64,000 nucleotides of DNA from Tolypeutes matacus (GCA_026826555.1 JAKSZT010053928.1:4590854-4654853); one strand, 5' to 3'. Shown: positions 23,150 through 32,961, counted from the first letter of the stretch. Notes: generated from the sequence alone by a model not told the origin. Translations and numbers: made by a program.

Positions 23150-23497
23150 GCATTTTAAAACTTTATATAAATGATATTATACTGCATGTTTCTTTCTGTA
23201 ATTAGCTTTTTCCATTCAATATTATTTTTGAGATTTATCCATGATGATAGTCATTTCTCTTTTCATTTATTTTAAATTTAATTTAATGAAGATACCACAA
23301 TTTATTTTGTATTCTGTCTGTCTGTCTGTCTGTCTACCTACCTACCTACATCCATTCCTTTGATGGATATTTAGGTGATTTCCAGTTTTTCATTATTATA
23401 AACAATGCTGCAATGAAAATTCTTTGAATGTTTCCCTTTGTCCCCATGTGAGATTTTCTAGGCCTCGTACATATATTTAGGAGTGGAATTGCTGGGA
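23150..23497 (-). mobile_element. Old L1 3' region
   Basis: Antisense L1 phrases are present ('aatgatattatactgcatg', 'cattcctttgatggatatttaggtgatttcc', 'aacaatgctgcaatgaa', 'aggagtggaattgctggg'). A (TCTG)n(TACC)n microsatellite (about 23313-23348) has expanded inside it. Confidence 0.75.
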
Positions 23498-24139
23498 GCG
23501 TTTCTTTTCCTTCGCTGCCATAACAAAGCAAATTTAGTAGCTTAAACAATGCAAATTTGTCATCATAACATTCTATGGTTCACAAGTCTGGCATGGGTCT
23601 CACCAGGCTAAAATCAAGGTGTTAGCAGGGCTGCGTTCCATTCTCTAGGCTCCGGGTAGGATCCTTTCCCTTGCCTTTTCTAGCACCTAGAGGCAGCCTT
23701 CATTTCTTGGCTCATAGCCCCATTTCTCCATCTTCAAAGCCAGCAACAGCAAGTTGAATTCTTATGCTGTCATCACTCTGGTTTTCTCTCTTCTGATTCC
23801 CTCATTTGCTTTTTTTTTTTTAATTTAAACTTTTTATTTTGAAATAATTTCTAACTTACAGGACAGTTGCCAAGAGTAATACAAACCCCATACAGAGATC
23901 TTGAACAATATCCCCTACCCCGATACCCAGATACCCAGATCCACCAATTTTAATATTTTGCCACATTTGCCTTCCTTCCTTCCTTCCTCCCTCTCTCCCT
24001 TCCTCTCTCTTTCTTTTCATATCTTTTCTAAGCATTTGAAAGTAGGTTGTATATATCTTGCTTCTTGCACACTTAATATTTCCATGTACATTTCCTAAGA
24101 ACAAGGATATTCACTTATGTAACTACCTTAAGAACAGTT

Positions 24140-24378
24140 ATCAGGAGCAGATGTGGCTCAAGCAGTTGGGCATCCGCCTTCCACATGGGAGGTCCTGGGT
24201 TTGGTTCCCACTGCCCCCTAAAAAAGATGAGCAGACAATGAGCAGAGACAATGAGCAGAAACAACAAGCAGACACAGTGAGCAGACAGAGAGCAGACAAC
24301 GAGCAGACAGACAAGGGAGCCATCTCGAGAAGGGGAATAAATAAATAAATAATAAACAAATAGGACCTGTAAAAAAAA
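24140..24378 (+). mobile_element. DAS SINE with internal GAGCAGACA tandem repeats
   Basis: It starts AGGAGCAGATGTGGCTCAAG, with a tRNA-like body ('gggaggtcctgggtttggttccc'). Between 24229 and 24312 is a run of about nine imperfect 'gagcagacaa' units, then an AAAT-rich tail. The flanking direct repeat is weak (aacagtt). Confidence 0.85.
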
Positions 24379-24898
24379 CAGTTTTGAAGTTCAAGAAATT
24401 TAACATTGATATAAAACTTACAGTCTATACTCTAATTTTTTCCAAGTAATATCCTTTTGGACATGCTCTCCTCCATTATTAGAGCCAGTCTGGGATCATG
24501 TATTGCCTTTAATTGTTATCGTCTCTTTAATCTCTCTTTTTTAAATTGTGGAAACATATGCAACATAAACTTTCCCATCTCAACCACTCCCAAGCATCCA
24601 ATTGAGTGGGATTAATCACATTTACTATGTTGTGTTACCCTCATCATCATCCATTACCAGAACTTTCCCATCACCCCAAACAGAAAGCCTATACCCATAT
24701 ATATTAGCTCCCATTCCTCCCTCTTCCCCTACCCCTGTAACCTGTACTTTACCTTCCGTCTCTATGAATTTGCATATTCTAGCTATTACATATAAGTGGG
24801 ATCATGCAATATTTATCCCTTTCCTTCTGGCTTATTTCACTAAACATGATGTTTTAAGGGTTCAACCATGTAGTAGCATGTATCAAAACTTCATTCCT

Positions 24899-25845
24899 AT
24901 GCGAATATTCTCGCTGACCTGATTTTGTGATAAACAGGGTAGGCTAAACATTTGCTATATTAGAAATCATGCATGTGTCCCCAGACCTAGTTTTTCTACC
25001 TAGGTCTGGTTTTTAGAATGCTGGTGATAAACTAAGCCTGATTTATTATATGAGAATCCTGTATGGGAAAAGACTGTAACTTTGGGTATCTTTGGTCAAC
25101 CTTAAGAGATAGAGCAGGGGGATGGATGTGGCTCCGGTGGTTAGGCGTCCGTCTCCCACATGAAGGGACCTGGGTTTGATCTCTGGGACCTCCCGGTAAA
25201 AATTAAAAAAAGAGAAAAATATAGAAGGTATGTGGGCCATCAGGCCCCGTGCATGGGTGCGCTGTCTGCCCCTGCAAGCAGGTGAGTCCCCCCAGGCCCC
25301 GCGCGCAGGTGCGCCGTCAGGCCCCATGAACCACACAGCAAGATGATGATGTAACAGGAGAGTGACACAAGGGAGAGCCAAGACTAGATGCACTGAAAAA
25401 CCAGGAACTAAGGTGGCGCAGGCGGTAGGACACCTCTCTCCCACATCAGAGGTTCCAAGGATCAAATCCCAGTGAAGACAGGAGGAGAAGGATGAGAAGA
25501 GAGGGCAGGAGATGGACACACAGAGTTGCCCAGCAACTGGACACAAAAACAGCAAAAATGGGGGGGGGTAGGTAAAAATGGATAAAAGTAAATAAATAAA
25601 TAAATTCTTAAAAAAAATGTATAGGGAAGTAAGATACGTACTATGGTTAGTAGTAATACTTTGACGATGCTCATTCATGATTTAACAAATGTTTCACAAC
25701 AATGCAAAGTATTTGTGGTGGGGTGATATATGATGTTATGCATGTTTGTTTTGTACGTTCACAATATTTATTGAACACTTATAGTTTATGTATGTTCCTG
25801 TATGAATGATATACTTCAATAAGTTGTTTAAAAAAAAAGAAAAAA
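24899..25845 (+). mobile_element. Composite tRNA-SINE/VNTR/L1-tail retroposon, copy B
   Basis: This is the sense-strand copy and the clearest reference. The flanks aaaacttcattcct (24885-24898) and aaaactttattcct (25846-25859) match at 13/14. Order: 5' module from ATGCGAATATTCT with a perfect 10-bp hairpin (24981-24990 / 25000-25009, 9-nt loop); DAS-like tRNA unit (about 25121-25197); about three to four GC-rich tandem units (25231-25328); second tRNA-like unit (about 25407-25475) ending in an AAAT tract; L1-like 3' tail; poly(A). The 210-codon minus-strand frame is antisense to this structure and is not called as a gene. Confidence 0.85.
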
Positions 25846-26104
25846 AAAACTTTATTCCTTAGGGCTGAATAATATTCCATTGTATGTATATAGCCTCATC
25901 CATTTTTAAGGACCCTTGAGATTACATTGGGCCTGGATAATCCAGGATAATCTCCCTATTTTAAGGTCAGTTGACTAGCAATCCCCATCCCATCTGGATC
26001 TTAATTCTGTTTTGCCACATAAAGTAATATATTCATTCATTCACAGCCTCTAGAGATTAGGCTGTAGATGTCTTTGGAATGCCATTATTCTGCCTACCAC
26101 ACTG

Positions 26105-26705
26105 GGTAATCGGGTATGTGTAGCTAGACTTACTGGATATTGCTCTTCAAAGTGATTGTTTACTCATTCTTTCAGCAAACATTTATTGAATGCATACCAT
26201 CTGCTGGGTACTGTACTAGCCACTGGGGCTACAAAAACGAATAAAGGGGTTGCTGTCCTTAAGCAGCCTAACATAAATAAGAAAGCAAGTAAATCAGGCA
26301 TTTGACACATACCTCTCCTTTCTATTTTACTACCTTGTCTAGCCTAGCCAACTGCAATAACTCCCTAAAAGATGGTCTTCTTGCCTCAGGTTTCTGGTTT
26401 GTCTTATCTCTCTTTCACACTGCTTCCAGAGACAGGTAGCTTCCTAAATTTGGCAGATCAATCTTTTCTAATAATCCTTCAGTGGTTCTGCTGTTACAAT
26501 GAGAAAATAATATTACATGAAAAAAAGCTATCATGAAAATGAAATATAAAAATAAAAATTAATACATAGATGTATATGTGTACATACGTGTTTATAATTA
26601 CATTTGTTTTTAACTCTAGCACTTTACTTGAAATGGAGTGATGATATGGTGCAGCATTTCAGCTATTTTAGGGAGAATTAGAAAAATTCTATTCCTTAAA
26701 GGCAA
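26105..26705. other. Intergenic, no gene recognised
   Basis: It contains a mammal-wide repeat-like phrase at about 26160-26240 ('cagcaaacatttattgaatgcatacc ... ctgggtactgtactagccactggggc') that recurs, diverged, near 1065, 11775, 16200, 27880, 37410 and 59310. Otherwise nothing. Confidence 0.5.
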
Positions 26706-26709
26706 GTAA

Positions 26710-26800
26710 AAACTCAAATAGTTGGGCGTCCGTCTGCCATATGGAGGGACCTGGGTTCGATCCCCAGGACCTCCCGGTAAAAAAAACAAAAAACAAAAAC
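26710..26800 (+). mobile_element. 5'-truncated DAS-type SINE
   Basis: It enters at the A-box region (ctcaaatagttgggcgtccg) and has an intact B-box GGGTTCGATCCCC and a CA-rich poly(A) tail. The first ~15 bases of the unit are missing. Confidence 0.8.
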
Positions 26801-27134
26801 TGTTTTCAATATTTTCTACAGTTCTACCCAACCTTCTCCTCACTACATTCTCTCTTTTTTCCCCCTTCCTCTTACCTTCTCTGGCTAGGTCTTGGCACTG
26901 GTTGGCTCTTTTGGGACTAGTTGATGTTAATGTCTGGTTTCTATGTTTAAAGGAAAGAAAAAAAATCCATTTAATATAGAGAGTGAATCATAAAATAAAG
27001 TATGAATATACTTCATGCTGAAGGCTGTTGCTCCTCATTTAAGAACACCACACTTCAGTAGCATCAGGTTACTTATTATCATTATTATTTTTTGTTTAGT
27101 AAAGGCATTAAGCTAGCTTTTAAGTATGCTTATT

Positions 27135-27361
27135 GGGAAGTGGATGTGGCTCAATCAATAGGGCTCCCGTTTACCATATGGGAGGCCCGGGGTTCGATTC
27201 CTGGGGCCTCCTGGTGAAGGCAAGCCATCCTGCGCAGCGCGGTGAGCTGACGCAGCAGGACGACCCAACAAAGGGAGATAAACAGACACAGAAAAACACA
27301 TAGCAAATGGACACAGCAAGCACAAGCAGCAAAGGGGGATAAATTAAAAAAAAAAAAAAAA
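27135..27361 (+). mobile_element. Young DAS SINE with perfect 13-bp TSD
   Basis: It starts GGGAAGTGGATGTGGCTCAA and contains B-box GGGTTCGATTCC, a 'gctgacgcagcaggacga' spacer, an 'aacagacacagaaa' A-rich region and poly(A). aagtatgcttatt occurs at 27122-27134 and again at 27362-27374 without mismatch. Confidence 0.93.
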
Positions 27362-27374
27362 AAGTATGCTTATT

Positions 27375-28100
27375 TGCAACCAAGAGAATTTCAAGCATTC
27401 TATATTCTTCTATGGAAGATTATTAAAAAGAGAGTATTTAGCATTCTATATTTTTCTAAGACAGATTATTAACAAAGTGTAAATACATAAACCATGTTTT
27501 CTCAGAAAATTGCGATGACTCAGAAATCCAATACCAGTGGACTAGGCTTCCTAGACTAACATGAAGATGACTTCAAGTGTTGTAGATATTTAAAAGTTTT
27601 AGAATACCAAGAAATATCAATGTCCTGGACAAAGAGAATGGGATTCCCTTGAATTATAAGGACATCAGTTCTTTTGTACCATAATAATATCGTTGGTGTG
27701 GAGAGTGAATGAAAATGAGGTTCTAACTCATTTGGGGAAGGTGATCTTGAAAGAGGTGAGCTATAATAAGGTCAAAGAAATTTTATCATACAGTATTTAT
27801 CAGTCAATTTTAATTTTTTAGTCATTCATTTTCCCACAAGATAATTGTCTTGACAATCTATCTGTTTAATATTAATTAAACATCCACAATGTGTTAGGTA
27901 TTGCTTAGAGCATTCAAAATATATGACCCCTAACACAAGGAGCTCACATTCTAAGTAAGATTTGTTTTAAAAATGATCTTCCTTATTTTATCTACTTTAA
28001 TGTGTCTTCTTTATCTTTTATTTTCTTTTTCTTTATTATATACTTAATGGGTAGATGACTCTCTTAAACTGATGAGTTAAGACTCAATATATTGATTGAA
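27375..28100. other. Intergenic AT-rich, no gene recognised
   Basis: A 'gcattctatatt(c/t)ttcta' phrase is repeated at about 27396 and 27440, suggesting a small local duplication. Otherwise unremarkable. Confidence 0.45.
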
Positions 28101-28104
28101 GAGA

Positions 28105-28310
28105 CTGACGCATTCAGGTTTGAATTCTGACACTGCCACTTACTTGAAAGTGACACTGGTCAAGTTATATAATCTTGTTGAGCCTCCGTTTCCTCATTTG
28201 TAAAATGATCAATTTATAATCTTTATCTCATAGGGCTTTGAGGATTAACTAAGGTTAAAGATGTGAAGGGTTTAGCACATAGCAAAAGCTCAACAATGTT
28301 ACTTCTTGGC
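28105..28310 (+). repeat. MIR SINE remnant
   Basis: It has the near-complete MIR order: 'tttgaattctgacactgccacttactt', 'ggtcaagttatataatcttgttgagcctccgtttcctcatttgtaaaatg', 'ctcatagggctttgaggatt', 'agcacatagcaaaagctca'. Confidence 0.9.
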
Positions 28311-28903
28311 TTTTAAGGTATATTTTGAGAAAGTAGGAAGATATAAATGTGAAGAGGATTAAGTTTACCTAGTCAATGTAAACTGCAATGTTTCTAAACT
28401 ACGATAGTGAATATGTAGTAGAACAAACTTAAAGATTCTTGAAATTCAGAGTGAACACGTAAGAGAGCCAGGGGTGGGTAAAAGGAAGGTCACAAATCAT
28501 AGAGGTTATGTTAAAGAAATGCTGATTTAGGTTTAACTGTACATAATAGCCACCTTTTTAGATTAAAAAAAAAAAGTTGATTTTATATGGTCTGCTTAAT
28601 AGATGCTCAGGAGGGAAGAAAAGCAGAAGTAGGGACTTGTGAAGGAAAAGGGATCATTTTTCATGTAAGGTATTGACGAGGGCTGTTGCTATTTTTAATA
28701 GAGAATGGCTAGGTTCTTGCAGATGTGGATCAAGCAATATTTGGTGACCTCTGTTCTTTGTAGAGAGAAAAGGATTAAAGATGAGTGAAAGATCTCATGC
28801 CAGTAGATCATATAGAAGCCTTTGAGGCCCTTGACCTTCATCAAAATGTTTCCAAGGGATTTAAGAAAGCCTATAAAAATACATACAAGATCTCTTTTAG
28901 AAT

Positions 28904-28905
<2 letters not shown>

Positions 28906-28936
<31 letters not shown>

Positions 28937-29012
28937 GAGGTTCTGTGGATTGAACCTGGGACCTTGTACATATGAAGCACACGCTCCACCACTGAGCTCC
29001 ACCTGCTCCACC
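28906..29012 (-). mobile_element. tRNA-Ala-like SINE (AGCTCAGTGG subtype)
   Basis: A long poly-T tract (28906-28932) precedes a body whose minus strand reads as a tRNA-Ala-like unit ('ggtggagctcagtggtggagcgtgtgcttcat ... aggtcccaggttcaatcc'). It represents the second SINE subtype in the window; see also 38199 and 47054. Confidence 0.85.
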
Positions 29013-29589
29013 AAGATGTTTTTCAAGAGTGAGGAAATTGAGGATAAGGACAAATAAAGTGATAACCACATCTCCTAATGTGATGTAAGCAGTGGTCAGC
29101 ACAGAGCTTTCTAAAATCATTTTTTGGAAAGGAGAAAGTAAAAATAATATTCAGAACTCAGCTTCCCTTCCTGTTAAACAACTGCAATTCTGGGTTCCTA
29201 CATAATATAGCAGTTGCCATTGACTGGCTGCCCTGTACTAAGAAAACAAATACCTTTTAATTAACATAAACTGTATTTCAAGATTTGATTATCATAGTGA
29301 AATAGCTAAGAAAAGGCCTTCTTTTCAGAGACTATCTTAACTTTCAGTTATCTTAAAATAATCTATGACAATAACTCTTTGGAGGCTGATCATGTAGTAG
29401 TGATGCTTTTGGAAAATCTATATCTTAAAAGTATTGAATCAAAAGTAGAATAGTTAGTTCTGATGGATTATTTTCTCTTTTCAGAAAGATTAGATCAAGT
29501 GTTTTTGCACCCTGTCAGAATGATCTACAGACCAAAAAAGTTTGCAAACTATTTGTTCATGCCATTTGTCAATTGGTATCAATGTGGAA

Positions 29590-30160
29590 ATGAATTTAAT
29601 TCCTGCGGCTAAGTATTTTGCCCTCTAGGGTGACTGGATTAATGTTTTGCAAAAGGGCATGGAGATAGTATATTTTGACCCATAAAACACACATCCCCTC
29701 TCCTGAAAATGTATTAAATATCCTTTCTAGAGGTTCTGAGAGAGGGGGGGAGAGAAGAATGGGTGTAACATGGGGCATTTTTGGGACATTGGAATTGTTC
29801 TGCACGACATTGCCATGACAGATACAGGCCCTTAAACATTTTGTCAAAACCTATAAAATTATGCAGTGCAAAGTAAACTATTATGTAAACTACAGACCAT
29901 AGTAGCAATGCTTCAATATGTGTGCATCAATTGTAACAAATGTTACAGTAGTTGAAGATGTTGTTAATGGGGAAAAATGGGGGAGGGGGAGGGGTTAGGG
30001 TGTGTGTGTGTGTGTGTATTTTTTTTTTGAGGTACTGGGAGCGGGGATTGAACCCAGGACCTCATATGCGGGAACCACATCAGCTTCCCTCCCCCTCTAT
30101 TTTCAATGTATGTAATCTAAAGCTTCTTTAAAAATAAAACATTTCCATTAAAAACAAAGA
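29590..30160 (+). mobile_element. Xenarthran L1-type 3' end, sense, interrupted by a SINE
   Basis: The text ('gaatgggtgtaacatggggcatttttgggacattggaattg', 'caggcccttaaacattttgtcaaaacctataaaatt') is the reverse complement of the element at 39275-39700 and partly of 58855-59085. It ends in 'aaataaaacatttccattaaaa' plus an (AAAT)n tail to 30195. A SINE with a (TG)n tract sits at 30003-30092. Confidence 0.7.
30003..30092 (-). mobile_element. Short tRNA-derived SINE beside a TG microsatellite
   Basis: After (TG)n (30001-30018) and poly-T, the minus strand reads 'ggaagctgatgtggttcccgcatatgaggtcctgggttcaatcccc', a tRNA-like SINE body with an intact B box. Confidence 0.75.
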
Positions 30161-30199
30161 AGAAAGCAAATAAATAAATAAATAAATAAATAAATATTC

Positions 30200-31480
30200 T
30201 TTCTAGGGTAAGAGCTACCCTCTATCCAACAAAACCAGTTAAGAACAGAGGAATAATACTGTTGATACTGTTGACTTCCCTCCCTCTCTCCTACTCCAAT
30301 TATTTTCATCTCCATATCGTCCCTTTTCTTTTTGTTTTCTTCTAAAATCAGATTCTGACACTTTGATTTTCCTTTAAATTTTAAGTGTAAAATCTTTCTG
30401 TATTGTACATGCACCACACCACTGCTCAATCCAAATTCTAAAGTGATTCTTCTACTTAAATAGGAGACCCAAATGACTATTATTATAAGAGAGCAACCCT
30501 ATTGGACTCAGAATCTCATCTTATTTTTGCATATGGGCTTTTAGGCCAATTCCCTAGAAATTCTATCTTTTGTTTAATTAAGAGCTGAGTTATCACACAC
30601 CCTAGGAGCATAGATTCCTATGTTCCTAACATCCTACATGTACATCCTAGGATGTAACCACACATCCTAGGAGCAAAGGTTTCGAGTTTAAGTGCTTTAG
30701 AACTGGGACGCAAACTCAGACTCACAAATGGATTACAAACTTTTCTAGTTAGCACAAACAAAATCTAGCTCAAGTGCTTGGACTTCACAACCCAGTAGTC
30801 TCCCAAGGCATCCTCCCATCCCCCAACAACTTCATTTATCAGACAAAATATAAAAATAATCACAATAATTGGAACACTGCTTAAGACAGATTTCTAATAA
30901 AAGGTTATCAAGAACAGCTTTTCCAACTTTCATTTAACCTCTTCTTTTAGGCAACTAGATCTAAATGTAGCAGGCAGGAATGTCTCTTAGTTGGAAAAAA
31001 AAAAGCATTTCCCTCCAGAAGTACATAAAGATACTAAGGATGCCGATGACCGAAGGAGGGCTAACCTAATCCAATGAGACGAGATTGAAAAATAAAGTAT
31101 AATTAAAATGTTCTCAGAAAAAACACTATTTAAAGTGTTGGCAATTGTTGATGGGTTTCTTCAAGAGATATTTGACCTGGTACCAAAAGAATTAAGACGT
31201 GGGGAATGTTTGTGCAAAAAAAATGATTATGCGACTGGATTTTTTTTTTTTTAGGCTTCTGCCCCATTGCATATGTATACAAACCACGTTTGAAGTGAAA
31301 TCCTTTGTTTGGTGCCACTGGCCAGAATTAAAAGTTGTGTGCCGCGACTTGATATTTCTTTTTTGTTTTAAATGTCTGTCTCCAGGGTATGTAAAAGTGG
31401 GAGACTGGAAGCCCGGGGCTAAGGATGGCAACGAGATGGCTCTAACTGTGAATCCGAGAACTGCAAGTGTGTGAGAGAAA
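30200..31480. other. Distal upstream region of SP3
   Basis: Low-repeat sequence leading into the CpG island. It contains a short reiterated 'catcctaggatgtaaccacacatcctaggag' palindromic patch at about 30645-30681. No gene is recognised. Confidence 0.45.
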
Positions 31481-32186
31481 ATCCTCCTCCAGCCTCGGAG
31501 GGGGTGTCTCCCCCAATACCAGCTCCCTCCCCCCGGGCTCGTGGGGCGGGTCTGGTTTGCTCCGTAGCAGCAGCCCCGGGGCTGAGCGGCGGTAGCCTCT
31601 TGGCAGCATAGGGAAGCGGCAGCTCCGAGAGCGCGAGGCCCTGGGGAGATCCGGCCGCGGCTGCCGCCAGGATGAAGCGTCGAGCGGAGCTGGAGCCACC
31701 AGGGACAGATTACCTCCCCAGCTCAGCCCCCCCAAAGCTTGGCGGGGCCTGTTCCGAGCGCCTGCGAGGTGGAAGAGGCTTGCGCCTCCGGCCTGGCAGC
31801 GGCAGCCGGCGAGCGAGGCGGGCACAGCGGGGTAACAGGCGAGCCATAGCCGCGGTCGGAAACCTACGCCGCCTCGGCCACTCATTGTCTCTCTACTTCC
31901 ACCCGGGGGGCAAACAGGAAGCGCGCCGCCTGCCCAAGAGACGGACGGGTTCCCGGACCAATGAGCACACTCGACGGAAAGCGTGGCGGCAAATGAGCAG
32001 GATGAAGAGGGGCGGGACTTCCGGGCGGGCTGTCACCCTCTTCCCCCCTTTTGGGCTGGAGGCTCCACCTTTTGTGTTTCCCGCACAGTCAATCAAAATA
32101 GGAAAAAAAAATCCCCGGACCGCTCCGGCCGTGTCCACCGCCGCTTCCCGCATCCTCTCCCGCCGCCGCCGCCTTCGCTCCTCACC

Positions 32187-32216
32187 ATGTGTAAGGCGGC
32201 GGGGAGCCCCGCCTGA
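32187..32216 (+). promoter_or_regulatory. Upstream ORF in the SP3 5' leader (9 codons)
   Basis: An ATG with A at -3 (ctcaccATGt) opens a 9-codon frame (MCKAAGSPA) ending at TGA 32214-32216, 17 nt before the SP3 ATG at 32234. A small uORF is reported to influence which SP3 AUGs are used; whether it is this one I state from memory and cannot verify here. The sequence directly shows the uORF; its function is inference. Confidence 0.7.
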
Positions 32217-32233
32217 GGTGCCCTAAACACACT

Positions 32234-32240
32234 ATGACCG
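32234..32240 (+). CDS. SP3: SP3 coding exon 1 (start codon; M-T-split A)
   Basis: SP3 is a ubiquitous nuclear Sp/KLF factor that binds GC and GT boxes through three C-terminal zinc fingers and can activate or repress. The first coding exon has only seven coding bases, ATG ACC G, followed by the donor GTACGT at 32241. The last G joins CT of exon 2 to make GCT, giving the family N-terminus MTAPEKPVKQEE. The ATG has A at -3. The 5' UTR part of the exon extends upstream to an undetermined start site. This AUG gives the longest isoform; a second in-frame AUG (codon 13) lies in exon 2 and two more in exon 4. The zinc-finger exons are outside the window, so the gene is partial here. Confidence 0.93.
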
Positions 32241-32830
32241 GTACGTAAAGCCGAGAAAGCAACCTCTACTGTTGCCGCCGCTGCCGCCGACCACAGCTCG
32301 GGGCCGCTGCCGCCGGCTCCCGGCTCCCTGTGTGCGACCGAGTGTCTGTGAGAGACAGAAAGCCGCACTCCCCTCCGCCTTCCTTCCCTTCCCGCCAGCC
32401 ACCGTCCACCCCTTAAGCCCCAGCCACGCCATCTCCCCGCTGGGCCCCCGGGCGGGCGGCCCGCCGGGAGCGCATCCCCCTGTGTGCGGACGCAGGCGGC
32501 GGGCAGGCGAGTGTGACTGACGGTGCGAGAGGAGCGAGCGCGAGTGAGAGCGAGCGGCGCGAAGGGAAAGGGGAGGAGAGGAGAGGGGGCAGGGGCAGCG
32601 CGGGGAGGAGGAGGAGGAGGAGGAGGGAAAGAGGAGGAGGAGGAGGGTTACAGCGGCGGGCGGGGGCAGCAGCAGGAGGGGAGGAGGGAGCCGCCGCCGC
32701 CGCCGCCGGGGGGCGGGTGGGGGAGGGGAAGGGGACTAGGTCCGGGCTTTGGGAGTAATTTCGCCTCGGCCCGCGGGCCCCCTCCCTCTCCTCCCCCCTT
32801 CCTCCCCCTCCCCCCGCGCTGTGCCTGCAG
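32241..32830 (+). other. SP3: SP3 intron 1
   Basis: The 590-bp GC-rich intron has donor GTACGT and acceptor ...GTGCCTGCAG. It holds a GGA-rich purine tract (about 32570-32650), a (CCG)n run at 32691-32708 and a G-quadruplex-type tract at 32708-32735. Long open frames on both strands here (up to 340 codons) come from the scarcity of stops in GC-rich DNA. Confidence 0.9.
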
Positions 32831-32961
32831 CTCCCGAAAAGCCCGTGAAACAAGAGGAAATGGCTGCCTTGGACGTGGACAGCGGCGGCGGCGGCCACGG
32901 CGAGTATCTGCAGCAGCAGCAGCAGCACGGAAACGGCGCGGTGGCGGCGGCGGCGGCCCAG
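32831..32961 (+). CDS. SP3: SP3 coding exon 2 (N-terminal Gly/Gln/Ala tracts)
   Basis: It encodes the end of codon 3 to residue 46: P-E-K-P-V-K-Q-E-E, then M13 (ATG 32860, second long-isoform start, MAALDVD), a Gly4 tract, HGEYL, Gln5 (CAG repeat), HGNGAV and Ala5-Gln. VKQE matches the psi-K-x-E SUMO consensus at K9. Boundaries are CTGCAG|CT and CAG|GTGAGG, with phase matching exon 1 and ending on a complete codon. The Gly and Ala tracts look shorter than the human protein I remember, which would explain why downstream residues number about five lower. An in-frame stop at 32737 and no intervening ATG mean that a transcript starting in intron 1 could begin only at M13. Confidence 0.96.

Larger units (their letters stand above)
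23813..25905 (-). mobile_element. Old L1, antisense, interrupted by two retroposons
   Basis: It begins with poly-T (23812-23821), then antisense L1 3' UTR ('atttctaacttacaggacagttgcc', 'cataaactttcccatctcaacc', 'tacatataagtgggatcatgc'), and resumes after 25860 with 'gctgaataatattccattgtatg'. Inside are a DAS SINE (24140-24378) and composite copy B (24899-25845). A (TTCC)n/(CCCT)n tract lies at 23971-24003. Confidence 0.75.
23498..26103. repeat. Ancient repeat split by a 2-kb stack of later insertions
   Basis: The left half (23498-23812: 'gctgccataacaaagcaaatttagtagcttaaac ... caaggtgttagcagggctgcgttcc') and the right half (25906-26103: 'aaggacccttgagattacattgggcctgg ... ctgcctaccaca') are two parts of one mammal-wide repeat whose order I recognise. 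The intervening block is an antisense L1 that itself carries a SINE and composite retroposon copy B. The family name is not assigned. Confidence 0.6.

Noticed and set aside
23313..23348. Tandem short repeats as a CRISPR array
   Set aside because: These are TCTG/TACC microsatellites in a mammalian L1; there are no spacers or cas genes.
25046..25678. 210-codon minus-strand frame, with related frames at 8152-8751 and 51588-52107
   Set aside because: They are antisense readings of the composite retroposon; the shared peptide text follows from repeat homology, and the frames are broken differently in each copy.
27135..27215. tRNA genes (many tRNA-like segments with A and B boxes)
   Set aside because: Each is the head of a SINE with A-rich tail and target duplications; the acceptor and anticodon stems do not form a proper tRNA.
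32740..32830. In-frame extension upstream of exon 2 as an alternative N-terminus
   Set aside because: There is a stop at 32737 and no ATG between it and the acceptor, so it cannot start a protein by AUG.
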